From Bacteroidaceae bacterium (GTDB taxonomy: Bacteria > Bacteroidota > Bacteroidia > Bacteroidales > Bacteroidaceae): a DNA stretch of 64,000 nucleotides. Shown piece after piece: positions 19,006 through 28,345 of this stretch; within the stretch, counting starts at the first letter, position 1; each line of letters begins with the position of its first letter. Both the position numbers and the translations under genes were made by a program. Under the pieces are notes generated by a model. The model had not been told where the DNA came from. It ran no database searches and saw only the letters and a list, made by a program, of their open reading frames with translations. The stretch is from assembly GCA_017507105.1 (NCBI GenBank), contig JAFWBM010000034.1:1-64000 (forward strand), given 5' to 3'.

Positions 19006-19346
19006 TCAAGTGCTTTTTTACGCCATGCATAAGCAAGACCTAATACTAAGATGAAAAGGAAGAACAATACTCCCAACAAGGCATTCATGCCAAGCTCCTG
19101 AACAATGGTTGCCCAAGGAAACAGGAATACAGTTTCAATATCGAACATTAAAAAGAGTATGGCAAACAGGTAGTAACCGGCTCTAAAGTGAACCCAAGTC
19201 TCTCCTTGTGACGGAATACCGCACTCGTATGCCTCTCCTTTCTGCTTGTTGTGTGTGCGTGGCGAGATTAGTCGTGCAACTAACATTCCTGCGAATACCA
19301 ATAGCAACGATGCCACAATCATTGTAAACAGTAGAACGAAATTCAT
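18996..19346 (-). CDS. nuoA: Complex I membrane subunit A
   Basis: A 116-aa protein with three hydrophobic segments. The long loop between the first two carries KGEAYECGIPSQGETWVHFR with the conserved cysteine and glutamate, and the second helix begins YYLFAILFLMFDIETVFLFP. It is the first gene of the nuo operon. A TAnnTTTG element lies about 57 bases upstream on the minus strand. Confidence 0.95.
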   Translation of the reverse strand: MNFVLLFTMIVASLLLVFAGMLVARLISPRTHNKQKGEAYECGIPSQGETWVHFRAGYYLFAILFLMFDIETVFLFPWATIVQELGMNALLGVLFFLFILVLGLAYAWRKKALEWK

Positions 19347-19402
19347 ATCTTAATTTGTATATATTTTTTACTTGACAGTATTTCCCTTAAATTATAACTT
19401 CG

Positions 19403-19410
19403 CAAATGTA
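19403..19410 (-). promoter_or_regulatory. Predicted -7 element of the nuo operon
   Basis: On the minus strand TACATTTG (complement of CAAATGTA) matches TAnnTTTG exactly and is followed by CGAAG. It lies 57 bases before the nuoA ATG. No strong -33 box is seen. Confidence 0.5.
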
Positions 19411-19463
19411 GTAAAAATAAGTTTTGGGGTGGATGCTTTTTTTGTGCTAAAAATTAAAAAAAA

Positions 19464-20237
19464 TTATAGTACGCAGTCGAGAATCATCATTGTTGCAAAT
19501 CCTATAGCGAATCCTATAGTTCCTACATTGCTATGTTTACCCGATTGAGAGGAGGGTATAAGTTCCTCTATAATTACATATAACATTGCGCCAGCTGCGA
19601 ATGAGAGCAGCAGTGGCATTGTGGTGGTGCTACTGCCTAAGAATAAAAGTGTGGCAATTGCGGCCAATGGTTCTACAAGTCCTGATAGTGCCCCCATGAG
19701 AAAGGCTCTCTTGCGACTCTTGCCCTCGGTGCGTAGTGGTATCGAGATTATCGCTCCTTCGGGTATATTCTGTATTGCCATTCCGATGGAGAGTGCAAGT
19801 GCTGCAGCATAGGACATTGATTCGTCTCCACCTGCAACGCCGGCAAAGACGGCGCCTATTGCCATTCCTTCGGGGATGTTATGCAGTGCTACAGCCATCA
19901 TCAGTTTTATCGAGCGGGGTAGGGAGGAGTGTATACCCTCGGGATTGTTGTTGTCTATATGTTGATGTGGTACGAATGAGTCGAGTATAAAGAGAAATCC
20001 CATACCCAATATGAAACCCGACAAGATCGGTAACAGACCTCCCAATCCGCTGCCGCTCTGTTCCATTGCCGGTTGCAATAACGACCAAAAACATGCAGCC
20101 ATCATTATTCCCGAAGCGAATCCCAACATCATCTTCTGTGTCTTGTCGCCAATCTTGTCACGTATTAGAAAAACGGTGGCGGCACCGATGGTGGTACCTA
20201 TGAGGGGGATGCTGAAACCAATAATTATGCTATCCAT
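19464..20237 (-). CDS. ZIP-family metal (zinc) transporter
   Basis: A 257-aa polytopic protein of the ZIP family, which imports Zn2+ and related divalent metals across the inner membrane. About eight hydrophobic segments are seen. The two metal-site helices are clear: VALHNIPEGMAIG (about residue 117) and SIGMAIQNIPEGAIISIPL (about 150). Between them a short cytosolic loop carries HQHID, a small histidine cluster as in other ZIPs. The protein resembles ZupT/GufA, but the symbol is not assigned because subfamily needs comparison. It has its own candidate -7 element and lies upstream of nuoA on the same strand; no clear terminator separates them. Confidence 0.88.
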   Translation of the reverse strand: MDSIIIGFSIPLIGTTIGAATVFLIRDKIGDKTQKMMLGFASGIMMAACFWSLLQPAMEQSGSGLGGLLPILSGFILGMGFLFILDSFVPHQHIDNNNPEGIHSSLPRSIKLMMAVALHNIPEGMAIGAVFAGVAGGDESMSYAAALALSIGMAIQNIPEGAIISIPLRTEGKSRKRAFLMGALSGLVEPLAAIATLLFLGSSTTTMPLLLSFAAGAMLYVIIEELIPSSQSGKHSNVGTIGFAIGFATMMILDCVL

Positions 20238-20265
20238 GATTGAACTAATAATTGTAAATACAATG

Positions 20266-20273
20266 CAAAAGTA
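20266..20273 (-). promoter_or_regulatory. Predicted -7 element of the ZIP transporter gene
   Basis: Minus-strand TACTTTTG (complement of CAAAAGTA) matches TAnnTTTG and lies 29 bases before the ATG. The -33 box is not convincing. Confidence 0.45.
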
Positions 20274-20379
20274 AGAAAAATTGTATCACGCACCTCTCAC
20301 TTTGCCTCTTATTATTAGAAATAATAACCTTATTTAATAAAAGCATATATAAAGTTTCCTGAATCTCGTTTTTTTGTTA

Positions 20380-20387
20380 TACCTTCG
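20380..20387 (+). promoter_or_regulatory. Predicted -7-like element upstream of purL
   Basis: TACCTTCG, a TAnnTTCG variant followed by CAG, lies 63 bases before the purL ATG. A small hairpin (TGCGA at 20396-20400 with TCGCA at 20406-20410) follows in the putative leader. No recognisable purine riboswitch is seen. Confidence 0.35.
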
Positions 20388-20449
20388 CAGTTAAATGCGA
20401 GAATGTCGCAATGGGAACATATGATTAGGAATAATTAATATAATACTTT

Positions 20450-23400
20450 ATGATTTATTTTTTCAGGACAGATGGCAATTCGATTATTGCAACCGAGCTT
20501 TGCCACACTTTGAATGAGCAAGAGATAGAGAAATTCTGCTGGCTTTATGGTGGAGCTTCGCTTCTGAATGGTGATACCGTAGAGGGATATTTTGTAGGTC
20601 CTCGTCGCGAAATGGTAACCCCTTGGAGTACCAATGCAGTTGAGATCACACAGAATATGGGTATTGAAGGTGTCTCACGTATAGAAGAGTATTTCGTGGT
20701 AAAGGGTGAAGATGCAGAGTATGATCCTATGTTGCAGCGCATGTATAAAGGACTCGATCAGGATATCTTCAGAATAAATATATCCCCTAAACCCATAGAA
20801 TTCATAGAGGATCTCGATAACTATAACGAGGCCGAAGGATTGGCATTATCCAAAGAGGAAATAGATTATCTGCATCGCGTAGAGGATGAACTTGGACGTA
20901 AACTCACTGATAGCGAGGTGTTTGGATTTGCGCAGATAAATTCGGAACACTGCCGTCATAAGATCTTCGGTGGAACTTTTATTATAGACGGCGAAGAGAT
21001 GCCTTCCTCTCTTTTCGCAATGATTAAACGTACTACAAACGAGAATCCCAACAAGATAATTTCGGCTTATAAGGATAACGTGGCATTTGCGCAGGGACCA
21101 ATCGTAGAACAGTTTGCACCTGCCGACCACTCAATGCCCGACTATTTTGTAATAAAGGATATAGAAACTGTGATATCACTCAAGGCCGAGACTCACAACT
21201 TCCCCACTACAGTTGAGCCATTCAATGGAGCGTCAACCGGAACTGGAGGTGAGATACGTGACCGTATGGGTGGAGGTAAAGGTTCATGGCCCATTGCAGG
21301 TACAGCTGTATATATGACTTCTTATCCACGTACTTATGATGACCGCAAGTGGGAGGAGTTGCTTCCCGTGCGCAAATGGTTGTACCAGACCCCCGAGCAG
21401 ATTCTTATAAAGGCATCTAACGGTGCTTCGGATTTTGGAAACAAATTTGGTCAACCGCTTATATGTGGTTCTGTTCTTACATTTGAGCATGCTGAGAATA
21501 ACGAGGTATACGGATACGATAAGGTTATCATGCTTGCAGGAGGTGTAGGTTACGGAACACGCCGCGACTGTCTTAAGGGTGCCCCTGAGAAGGGTAACAA
21601 GGTTGTGGTAATGGGTGGTGACAACTATCGTATAGGTCTTGGTGGTGGCTCTGTCTCTTCTGTAGATACAGGCCGATACTCTTCGGGTATAGAACTTAAT
21701 GCAGTACAGCGTGCAAATGCCGAGATGCAGAAACGTGCATATAATGTTGTACGTGCCTTGTGCGAGGATGAGACTAATCCTGTTGTCTCTATCCACGATC
21801 ATGGTTCGGCTGGTCATGTTAACTGCCTCTCCGAACTTGTAGAGGAGTGTGGCGGTCTTATTGAGATGGATAAACTGCCTGTAGGAGACAAGACTTTGTC
21901 GGCGAAAGAGATTATCGCCAATGAGTCTCAGGAGCGTATGGGACTTCTGATAAAAGAGGATGCCATAGAGTACGTACGTAAGGTTGCCGAGCGTGAGCGG
22001 GCGCCGTTGTATGTCGTAGGAGAGACTACCGGTGATGCCCGTTTTGCTTTTGAGCAGGCCGATGGAGTACGTCCATTCGATCTTTCTGTAAGCCAGATGT
22101 TCGGTTCCTCTCCCAAAACATATATGGTTGACAAGACAGTAGAACGTAAATATAAGGATGCACAGTACGACTGTAATAATATAGAGGAGTATCTTACTAA
22201 TGTATTGCGTCTTGAGGCTGTTGCCTGCAAAGACTGGCTCACTAACAAGGTAGACCGTTCGGTGACAGGAAAGATTGCGCGTCAGCAGTGCCAGGGTGAG
22301 ATACAGTTGCCGTTGAGCGATTGCGGTGTTGTTACTCTAGACTATCGTGGCAATAAGGGTATTGCAACTTCTATAGGACATGCTCCCCAGGCTGGTCTTG
22401 CCGATGCCGGTAAGGGCTCAGTTCTTGCAGTTGCCGAGGCTCTCACAAATATAGTTCTTGCACCGCTGTCAGATGGTATAAAGACTGTTTCGCTCAGTGC
22501 CAACTGGATGTGGCCCTGCCGCTCACAAGAGGGTGAAGATGCACGTCTCTATCGTGGTGTTGAGGCTCTCTCTGATTTCTGTTGCGATCTTCAGATTAAT
22601 GTGCCTACAGGTAAGGACTCTCTATCTATGACACAGAAATACCCCGATGGCTCTAAGGTTATCAGTCCGGGAACTGTTATAGTTTCTGCAGGCGGTGAGG
22701 TGTCTGATGTACGTAAGGTGGTATCTCCTGTAATGGTAAATGAACCCAAAAGTTCATTCTATCATATTGATTTCAGTTTCGATAATCTCCGTCTTGGCGG
22801 TTCGGCTTTTGCTCAGACACTCAATTGTGTAGGTAGCGATGTTCCTTCGGTTCAGAATCCCGAATATTTTGCTGAGGCATTCGATGCTGTTCAGGCATTG
22901 GTTAAAGAGAACCTTCTGCTTGCAGGACACGACGTATCTGCCGGAGGTCTCATTACTACATTGCTCGAGATGTGTTTTGCAAATGTAGATGGGGGTATGG
23001 AGATTGACTTGAACAATATTGCCGAGAAGGATATTGTTAAACTGCTATTTGCCGAGAATCCGGCACTTGTTATTCAGGTAGCCGATAAGGATAAATGCCG
23101 TATGCAGCAGATTCTCGATGATGCCGGTATCTGTTTTGTCAAGATAGGTACTCCGTCAAAGAAACGTCATATAGCGGTTTCAAAGGATAACCGTACACGC
23201 CTCTTCGATATCGACCACTATCGTGATGTGTGGTTCGATAGTTCATATCTCATGGACCGCAAACAGAGTTTCAATGGTTGTGCTGATGAGCGTTTGCGCA
23301 ACTATAAGGTACAGCCTTTGCGTTTCCGCCTTCCCTCCAAGTTTACAGGAATGTTGGATAGCTATGGCATGTCGGCCGACCGTCGTGAAAAGTCGGGTGT

Positions 23401-24151
23401 ACGAGCGGCCATCATTCGTGAGAAGGGTACCAACGGTGAACGTGAGATGGCATATGCAATGCACCTTGCCGGTTTTGATGTAAAGGATGTTACAATGACC
23501 GACCTTATCAGTGGACGCGAGACGCTCGAGGAGGTTAATTTTATTGTATTCTGTGGTGGATTCTCCAATTCCGATGTACTTGGTTCCGCTAAGGGATGGG
23601 CAGGAGGATTCTTGTATAATCCTAAGGCAAAGGCCGCTTTGGATAGTTTCTATCAGCGTGAGGATACACTTTCATTGGGTATATGCAATGGTTGCCAGCT
23701 TATGATGGAGCTTAACCTTATTAACCCCGAACATGAGAAACGTGGATACATGCGTCATAATAACTCTCACAAGTTCGAGTCATCATTTGTGGGTGTAAAT
23801 ATCCCCGAGAATAATAGTGTCCTTTTCGGCTCACTCTCTAACAGCCGCTTGGGTGTATGGGTTGCACATGGCGAGGGTAAGTTCGAACTTCCTTACGAGG
23901 CCGGGTGTTATAATATTGTGGCACAATACTCTTACGAGGGATATCCTGCCAACCCCAACGGCTCGTCATACAACGTGGCTGCGCTAGCAAGCGCTAACGG
24001 ACGTCATGTAGCAATGATGCCTCACCCCGAGCGTGCGATATTCCCCTGGCAGTGTGCGCATTATCCGCAGAATCATTTGGCAGATGATGTTACACCCTGG
24101 ATTGAGATATTCCGCAATGCCTATAATTGGGTAGTAGAGAAAACCAGATAA
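20450..24151 (+). CDS. purL: Phosphoribosylformylglycinamidine synthase, single-chain
   Basis: A 1233-aa large-type FGAM synthase, which converts FGAR, glutamine and ATP to FGAM in de novo purine synthesis. It has an N-terminal PurS-like part, a linker with FAQINSEHCRHKIFGG (about residue 160), two AIR-synthase-type ATP-binding halves (KAETHNFPTTVEPFNGASTG, then HDVSAGGLITTLLEM), and a C-terminal glutamine amidotransferase domain. The amidotransferase nucleophile is C1079 (GICNGCQL), with H1192 and E1194 (MMPHPERA). The single-chain form replaces the separate PurS, PurQ and PurL of Gram-positives. It is monocistronic in appearance, with its own upstream element and downstream hairpins. Confidence 0.97.
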   Translation: MIYFFRTDGNSIIATELCHTLNEQEIEKFCWLYGGASLLNGDTVEGYFVGPRREMVTPWSTNAVEITQNMGIEGVSRIEEYFVVKGEDAEYDPMLQRMYKGLDQDIFRINISPKPIEFIEDLDNYNEAEGLALSKEEIDYLHRVEDELGRKLTDSEVFGFAQINSEHCRHKIFGGTFIIDGEEMPSSLFAMIKRTTNENPNKIISAYKDNVAFAQGPIVEQFAPADHSMPDYFVIKDIETVISLKAETHNFPTTVEPFNGASTGTGGEIRDRMGGGKGSWPIAGTAVYMTSYPRTYDDRKWEELLPVRKWLYQTPEQILIKASNGASDFGNKFGQPLICGSVLTFEHAENNEVYGYDKVIMLAGGVGYGTRRDCLKGAPEKGNKVVVMGGDNYRIGLGGGSVSSVDTGRYSSGIELNAVQRANAEMQKRAYNVVRALCEDETNPVVSIHDHGSAGHVNCLSELVEECGGLIEMDKLPVGDKTLSAKEIIANESQERMGLLIKEDAIEYVRKVAERERAPLYVVGETTGDARFAFEQADGVRPFDLSVSQMFGSSPKTYMVDKTVERKYKDAQYDCNNIEEYLTNVLRLEAVACKDWLTNKVDRSVTGKIARQQCQGEIQLPLSDCGVVTLDYRGNKGIATSIGHAPQAGLADAGKGSVLAVAEALTNIVLAPLSDGIKTVSLSANWMWPCRSQEGEDARLYRGVEALSDFCCDLQINVPTGKDSLSMTQKYPDGSKVISPGTVIVSAGGEVSDVRKVVSPVMVNEPKSSFYHIDFSFDNLRLGGSAFAQTLNCVGSDVPSVQNPEYFAEAFDAVQALVKENLLLAGHDVSAGGLITTLLEMCFANVDGGMEIDLNNIAEKDIVKLLFAENPALVIQVADKDKCRMQQILDDAGICFVKIGTPSKKRHIAVSKDNRTRLFDIDHYRDVWFDSSYLMDRKQSFNGCADERLRNYKVQPLRFRLPSKFTGMLDSYGMSADRREKSGVRAAIIREKGTNGEREMAYAMHLAGFDVKDVTMTDLISGRETLEEVNFIVFCGGFSNSDVLGSAKGWAGGFLYNPKAKAALDSFYQREDTLSLGICNGCQLMMELNLINPEHEKRGYMRHNNSHKFESSFVGVNIPENNSVLFGSLSNSRLGVWVAHGEGKFELPYEAGCYNIVAQYSYEGYPANPNGSSYNVAALASANGRHVAMMPHPERAIFPWQCAHYPQNHLADDVTPWIEIFRNAYNWVVEKTR

Positions 24152-24163
24152 TCTTCTTTGTGT

Positions 24164-24195
24164 AACGGAGCCGGGCTCTTAGCTATAGCTCCGTT
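24164..24195 (+). terminator. Hairpin downstream of purL
   Basis: AACGGAGC (24164-24171) pairs with GCTCCGTT (24188-24195) over eight bases, 12 bases after the purL stop. It lacks a good T-run and may act together with the next hairpin. Confidence 0.45.
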
Positions 24196-24220
24196 TAAAG
24201 AATCATCCGGAGATAATGGT

Positions 24221-24255
24221 ATAATCAGAGAGGGTCGTTAACCCTCTTTGATTAT
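24221..24255. terminator. 15-bp hairpin between purL and the chromate transporter genes
   Basis: Arms 24221-24235 and 24241-24255 pair over 15 bp with one G-U wobble and a five-base loop (CGTTA), and the right arm is followed by ATTTATAAA. It lies 36 bases before the next start codon, so it probably ends the purL transcript. Confidence 0.6.
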
Positions 24256-24291
24256 ATTTATAAATAGAACTTATAATTGACATCAACCGTA

Positions 24292-24828
24292 ATGTTGTTT
24301 AATCTGTTTATCGTCTTTTTCAAGATAGGGCTTTTTACCATCGGTGGGGGATATGCAATGATACCCCTCATTGAGAAAGATGTCGTTGAGCGCAATCGGT
24401 GGGTTACAAAAGAGGAGTTTCTTGACCTATTGGCGGTGGCGCAGTCGGCTCCGGGTGTATTTGCTGTGAATATCTCTATATTCATAGGATATAAGTTGCG
24501 CAGTGTGAAAGGTGCAGTAGTGGCTGCGGTAGGTAATGTGTTGCCATCCATAATTATAATATTGGCAATAGCGGTCTTTTTTAATAGCTTTAGCGATAAC
24601 GATATTGTGAATAATGTATTCAAAGGGCTACGTCCCGCTGTTGTCGCTCTTATTGCAGCTCCTGTATTTTCCGTTGCCAAGAGTGCCCGTATAGGATGGA
24701 CCAATGTATGGATTCCGATTCTATCGGCTATACTGATAGTGACATTCGGTGTATCACCTGTATATATAATAATGATTGCAGCAGTTGCAGGAGTGCTGTG
24801 GGGCGAGTTGAAAGGAGGTAAACAATGA
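24292..24828 (+). CDS. Chromate transporter half-protein (ChrA N-type)
   Basis: A 178-aa membrane protein of the CHR family. It contains the family repeat FFKIGLFTIGGGYAMIPLIE near the N-terminus and LLAVAQSAPGVFAVNIS, with about five to six hydrophobic segments. Full-length ChrA has two such halves; in the short-chain arrangement they are separate genes, as here with the next one. The ATG at 24292 is preferred over a TTG at 24277 because it gives the usual short leader before FFKIG. Characterised members export chromate; the real substrate in an anaerobe is uncertain. The gene overlaps the next by four bases. Confidence 0.85.
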   Translation: MLFNLFIVFFKIGLFTIGGGYAMIPLIEKDVVERNRWVTKEEFLDLLAVAQSAPGVFAVNISIFIGYKLRSVKGAVVAAVGNVLPSIIIILAIAVFFNSFSDNDIVNNVFKGLRPAVVALIAAPVFSVAKSARIGWTNVWIPILSAILIVTFGVSPVYIIMIAAVAGVLWGELKGGKQ

Positions 24829-25406
24829 TATTCCTAGAACTTTTCTATACATTCTTCAAGATAGGACTTTTTGGTTTTGGCGGAGGGTATGGTATGTTGT
24901 CTCTTATCCAAGGCGAGGTTGTTACACAGCATGGATGGATGAGTATGCAGGAGTTTACCGATATAGTGGCAGTGAGTCAGATGACTCCCGGCCCCATAGG
25001 TATAAACTCGGCAACCTATGTGGGTTACACCTCTGTTATAAATTCAGGAGGTACACATCTTATGGCAATTTTGGGTTCGCTCACTGCATCTTTTGCTGTT
25101 ATGTTGCCATCGTTTATACTTATGCTTATCATAAGCAGATGGTTGATGCGGTATAGCAAACATCCACGTGTTGAGATACTCTTCGCACTGTTGCGACCAA
25201 CAGTTGTGGGACTTATTGCCTCGGCAGCTCTGCTGCTTATGAATAATGCCAACTTTGGCTCCTTTACCTCTTCACCATTACAATTCTGTATAAGTGTGGC
25301 TCTCTTTATATTTGCATTTGTTGCATTGCGTTTCTTCAAGTGGAGCCCTATTCTTATTCTCGTTATATGTGGTCTGTCCGGTGGAATTTGCTATGGAATT
25401 ATATAG
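24825..25406 (+). CDS. Chromate transporter half-protein (ChrA partner)
   Basis: A 193-aa protein homologous to the preceding one: FFKIGLFGFGGGYGMLSLIQ, then VSQMTPGPIGINSATYVGY, with about six hydrophobic segments. The pair presumably forms a heterodimer equivalent to a long ChrA. The ATG overlaps the first gene's stop (ATGA), and a perfect AAGGAGGT Shine-Dalgarno site (24812-24819) lies five bases upstream, rare in this window. It is convergent with uvrA, with a 20-base gap and no obvious hairpin. Confidence 0.85.
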   Translation: MIFLELFYTFFKIGLFGFGGGYGMLSLIQGEVVTQHGWMSMQEFTDIVAVSQMTPGPIGINSATYVGYTSVINSGGTHLMAILGSLTASFAVMLPSFILMLIISRWLMRYSKHPRVEILFALLRPTVVGLIASAALLLMNNANFGSFTSSPLQFCISVALFIFAFVALRFFKWSPILILVICGLSGGICYGII

Positions 25407-25426
25407 TAGCAGCTTAACTCCTCAAC

Positions 25427-28231
25427 TTATCCACACGAATCTTGTGATAATTTCATCTTAAGATATTTACCGGTATAGGATGCTTCGCATGCGGCAACCT
25501 CTTCAGGGGTGCCTGCTGCAACAAGGTACCCTCCATTTTCTCCTCCTTCAGGTCCCAGGTCTATAAGGTAATCGGCACATTTTATTACATCCATGTTGTG
25601 CTCGATTATTACAAGTGTATGTCCTCGGCTAAGCAGACGGCGGAAACTATCAAGCAGTTTCTTTATATCGTGGAAATGTAGTCCGGTGGTGGGTTCGTCA
25701 AAAATAAACATTGTGGGCTTGTCGCTTTGCTGGCTCAGGTAGTAGGCCAGTTTTACACGCTGGTTCTCGCCTCCCGACAATGTTGAGGAGGATTGCCCCA
25801 GTTTTATATATGCAAGGCCTACATCTTGAAGGGGTTGCAGGTTATTAGCTATACGCTGTTGCCCATGCTCCTGAAAAAAGTTTATTGCATCGCCGACAGT
25901 CATTTCAAGAATGTCATATATACTCTTTTCGTGGAACTTTACCTCGAGAATCTCTTTTTTGAATCGTCTGCCCTTGCATGCTTCACATTCGAGCTGTAGG
26001 TCGGCCATGAACTGCATAGAGACTGTAATTACTCCTTCTCCTTTACACTCCTCGCAACGTCCTCCATCCGAATTGAAAGAGAAATGACCGGCGCCATAAT
26101 TCATCTGTTTAGCCAAGGGCTGTTGGGCAAACAGATGGCGTATCTCGTCATATACTTTTAGATATGTGACCGGATTCGAGCGCGATGATTTTCCTATGGG
26201 GTTTTGGTCTATAAATTCTACCTTTGCAATGCTTTTAATGGCTCCCTCTATGCAGTCGTGCTGTCCCGGTGCTTCGCCTGTCTCACCTAGGTGACGTTTT
26301 ATTGAACGGTATAGTATGTCGCGCACCAGAGTCGATTTTCCCGAACCGCTCACTCCGCTTACTACAGTCATCAGGTTTAGTGGTATGTTAATATCTATTC
26401 CTTTGAGATTGTTCTCGCGTGCACCTTTTATTGTTATGTAATTGTTGCTTGTGCGACGGTGTTCGGGCAATGGTATAATCTCTGTTCCGGTCAGGTATCT
26501 CACAGTATAACTGTTGTTGTCGCTCTCCATCCTCTGTAATACCTCGTTGCTGCCACTGAATACAATGTTGCCACCATAGGAGCCGGCTCTAGGACCGACG
26601 TCAATTATGTAGTCGGCAGCGCGTATTATATCTTCGTCGTGCTCAACGACAACGACAGTGTTGCCCAAATCACGCAGACGATACAGTACATTTATAAGTC
26701 TTTCAGTGTCGCGGCTGTGCAATCCAATGCTCGGCTCGTCCAATATGTATAGTGAGCCTACAAGGTTGCTGCCCAATGATGTTACAAGATTTATTCGTTG
26801 GCTTTCTCCTCCCGAGAGTGTGTTGCTAAGACGGTTCATGGTAAGATAACCCAGACCTACATCCATGAGACATTCTATTCTGTTTCTTATCTCTATTAAT
26901 ATGCGCTTGGCTACTGCTGTGTCGTGTTCGTCTAACTTAAGATTATCGAAAAACTCTTTAAGACGTACTACAGGCATCTCTACCAACTCGGTTATGCTTT
27001 TACCACCTATTTTTACGTAGCTTGCCTCTTTCTTGAGTCGAGTGCCGTGACAAGTCGGACATATAGGCTTTCCTCGGTAACGGGCTAGCATCACACGATA
27101 CTGTATCTTGTATTGATTTTCGCGCACCATCTTGAAGAAATTATCTATACAGATACCTTCTCCATACTCTTCGATGAATGGACCGCTGTGCCACAGATAC
27201 TCTTTTTGCTCTTGTGTAAGGTTGTAGTAAGGTTCGAAAATTGGGAAATCATCCTTGGGAGCACGAAGACAGAATTCGTTTTTCCATTGTCCCATCTTTT
27301 CGCCTCGCCAACAGAAGACGGCACCGTCGTATATGCTAAGCGACTTATTCGGAATAACGAGGTTTTCATCAATGCCTACTATGCGCCCGAATCCTTCGCA
27401 ATCGGGGCATGCTCCAATAGGGGAATTGAATGAGAACATCTGCTCGGTGGGCTCTTCGAATGTCATTCCGTCAGCCTCAAAACGTATACTGAAAATGTGA
27501 GGTGTCTCTTCGTCTGTGAAATGCATCATGCAGCATCCGTCGCCTTCATAGAACGCTGTCTCAGCCGAGTCGAGCAGGCGGCTTATAGTCTCGGGTGAAT
27601 CAGATACTGTTAAACGGTCAATAAGCAGACATGGTTTGTCGCTTTTATTGGGTGTGTATTCCTCTATACGTTTGATATCGCCTTCAAGCCATATACGTGT
27701 GAATCCTTGTTGGAGATATATAGACAACTGTTCTTTCAGATTACGCCCCTCCTGTTTTTTTATAGGAGCGAGTAAGGTGAAACGTGTACCAATGGCTCTA
27801 CTTCTCATGCACTCTACAAGGTCTTCGGGACGGTTCTTCTTTACAAGGTTCCCGCTTATTGGAGAGTATGTTTTCCCTATTCGGGCATATAGCAGTTTAA
27901 AATATTCGTAAATTTCGGTGCTTGTGCCTACTGTAGAACGTGGGTTGCGGTTATTCACTTTCTGTTCAATGGCAATAGCAGGAGGAATGCCCTTAATGAA
28001 ATCACATTCGGGCTTGTTCATCTGCCCCAGGAATTGTCGTGCATATGACGAGAGAGACTCTACATAACGGCGTTGCCCCTCGGCGTATAATGTGTCGAAT
28101 GCAAGGGATGACTTGCCCGAGCCTGAAAGTCCGGTGATTACTACAAATTGTCCCCTCGGAATGTCAATATCCACATTCTTAAGGTTATTGACTCTTGCTC
28201 CACGTATAATAATGCAATCTTTTTCCTCCAT
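25427..28231 (-). CDS. uvrA: Excinuclease ABC subunit A
   Basis: A 934-aa damage-recognition ATPase of nucleotide excision repair. It has two ABC modules: the first Walker [21 protein letters not shown] near residue 35, the second [17 protein letters not shown] near 630, and signature motifs [13 protein letters not shown] and [13 protein letters not shown]. Zinc-binding cysteine pairs ([32 protein letters not shown]) are present. The open frame runs 26 codons further upstream, but the ATG at 28231 ([20 protein letters not shown]) fits the family start, and a -7-like element lies inside the extension. A DnaA-box-like TTATCCACA at the 3' end is probably coincidental. Confidence 0.97.
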   Translation of the reverse strand: MEEKDCIIIRGARVNNLKNVDIDIPRGQFVVITGLSGSGKSSLAFDTLYAEGQRRYVESLSSYARQFLGQMNKPECDFIKGIPPAIAIEQKVNNRNPRSTVGTSTEIYEYFKLLYARIGKTYSPISGNLVKKNRPEDLVECMRSRAIGTRFTLLAPIKKQEGRNLKEQLSIYLQQGFTRIWLEGDIKRIEEYTPNKSDKPCLLIDRLTVSDSPETISRLLDSAETAFYEGDGCCMMHFTDEETPHIFSIRFEADGMTFEEPTEQMFSFNSPIGACPDCEGFGRIVGIDENLVIPNKSLSIYDGAVFCWRGEKMGQWKNEFCLRAPKDDFPIFEPYYNLTQEQKEYLWHSGPFIEEYGEGICIDNFFKMVRENQYKIQYRVMLARYRGKPICPTCHGTRLKKEASYVKIGGKSITELVEMPVVRLKEFFDNLKLDEHDTAVAKRILIEIRNRIECLMDVGLGYLTMNRLSNTLSGGESQRINLVTSLGSNLVGSLYILDEPSIGLHSRDTERLINVLYRLRDLGNTVVVVEHDEDIIRAADYIIDVGPRAGSYGGNIVFSGSNEVLQRMESDNNSYTVRYLTGTEIIPLPEHRRTSNNYITIKGARENNLKGIDINIPLNLMTVVSGVSGSGKSTLVRDILYRSIKRHLGETGEAPGQHDCIEGAIKSIAKVEFIDQNPIGKSSRSNPVTYLKVYDEIRHLFAQQPLAKQMNYGAGHFSFNSDGGRCEECKGEGVITVSMQFMADLQLECEACKGRRFKKEILEVKFHEKSIYDILEMTVGDAINFFQEHGQQRIANNLQPLQDVGLAYIKLGQSSSTLSGGENQRVKLAYYLSQQSDKPTMFIFDEPTTGLHFHDIKKLLDSFRRLLSRGHTLVIIEHNMDVIKCADYLIDLGPEGGENGGYLVAAGTPEEVAACEASYTGKYLKMKLSQDSCG

Positions 28232-28254
28232 CTGTCGCACACAATTTAATCTCG

Positions 28255-28262
28255 CGAAAATA
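28255..28262 (-). promoter_or_regulatory. Predicted -7-like element of uvrA
   Basis: Minus-strand TATTTTCG (TAnnTTCG variant) followed by CGAG lies 23 bases before the chosen uvrA ATG. It supports that start over the longer open frame. No LexA-like box is evident. Confidence 0.35.
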
Positions 28263-28309
28263 CACAAAAATCTTCTATCTTCTAATATATATGGTACCGG
28301 AAAAATCAC

Positions 28310-28317
28310 TAACTTCG
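28310..28317 (+). promoter_or_regulatory. Predicted -7-like element of the GHL10 gene
   Basis: TAACTTCG followed by CAAAA lies 29 bases before the ATG at 28346. It is a TAnnTTCG variant; no -33 box is obvious. Confidence 0.35.
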
Positions 28318-28345
28318 CAAAAGATTAATTAAATATAACTATACA

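Noticed and set aside
20388-20449. Purine riboswitch or leader upstream of purL
   Set aside because: Only a 5-bp hairpin is visible; the conserved three-way junction and loop-loop pairs of purine or PRPP/guanidine-type riboswitches are absent and the leader is too short.
25426-25434. TTATCCACA, a perfect DnaA box
   Set aside because: A single copy inside the 3' end of uvrA with no neighbouring boxes, no A/T-rich unwinding region and no dnaA or dnaN nearby; expected by chance.
28232-28309. 26-codon N-terminal extension of UvrA
   Set aside because: The extension has no family similarity and contains a -7-like element; the internal ATG at 28231 matches the conserved UvrA start.
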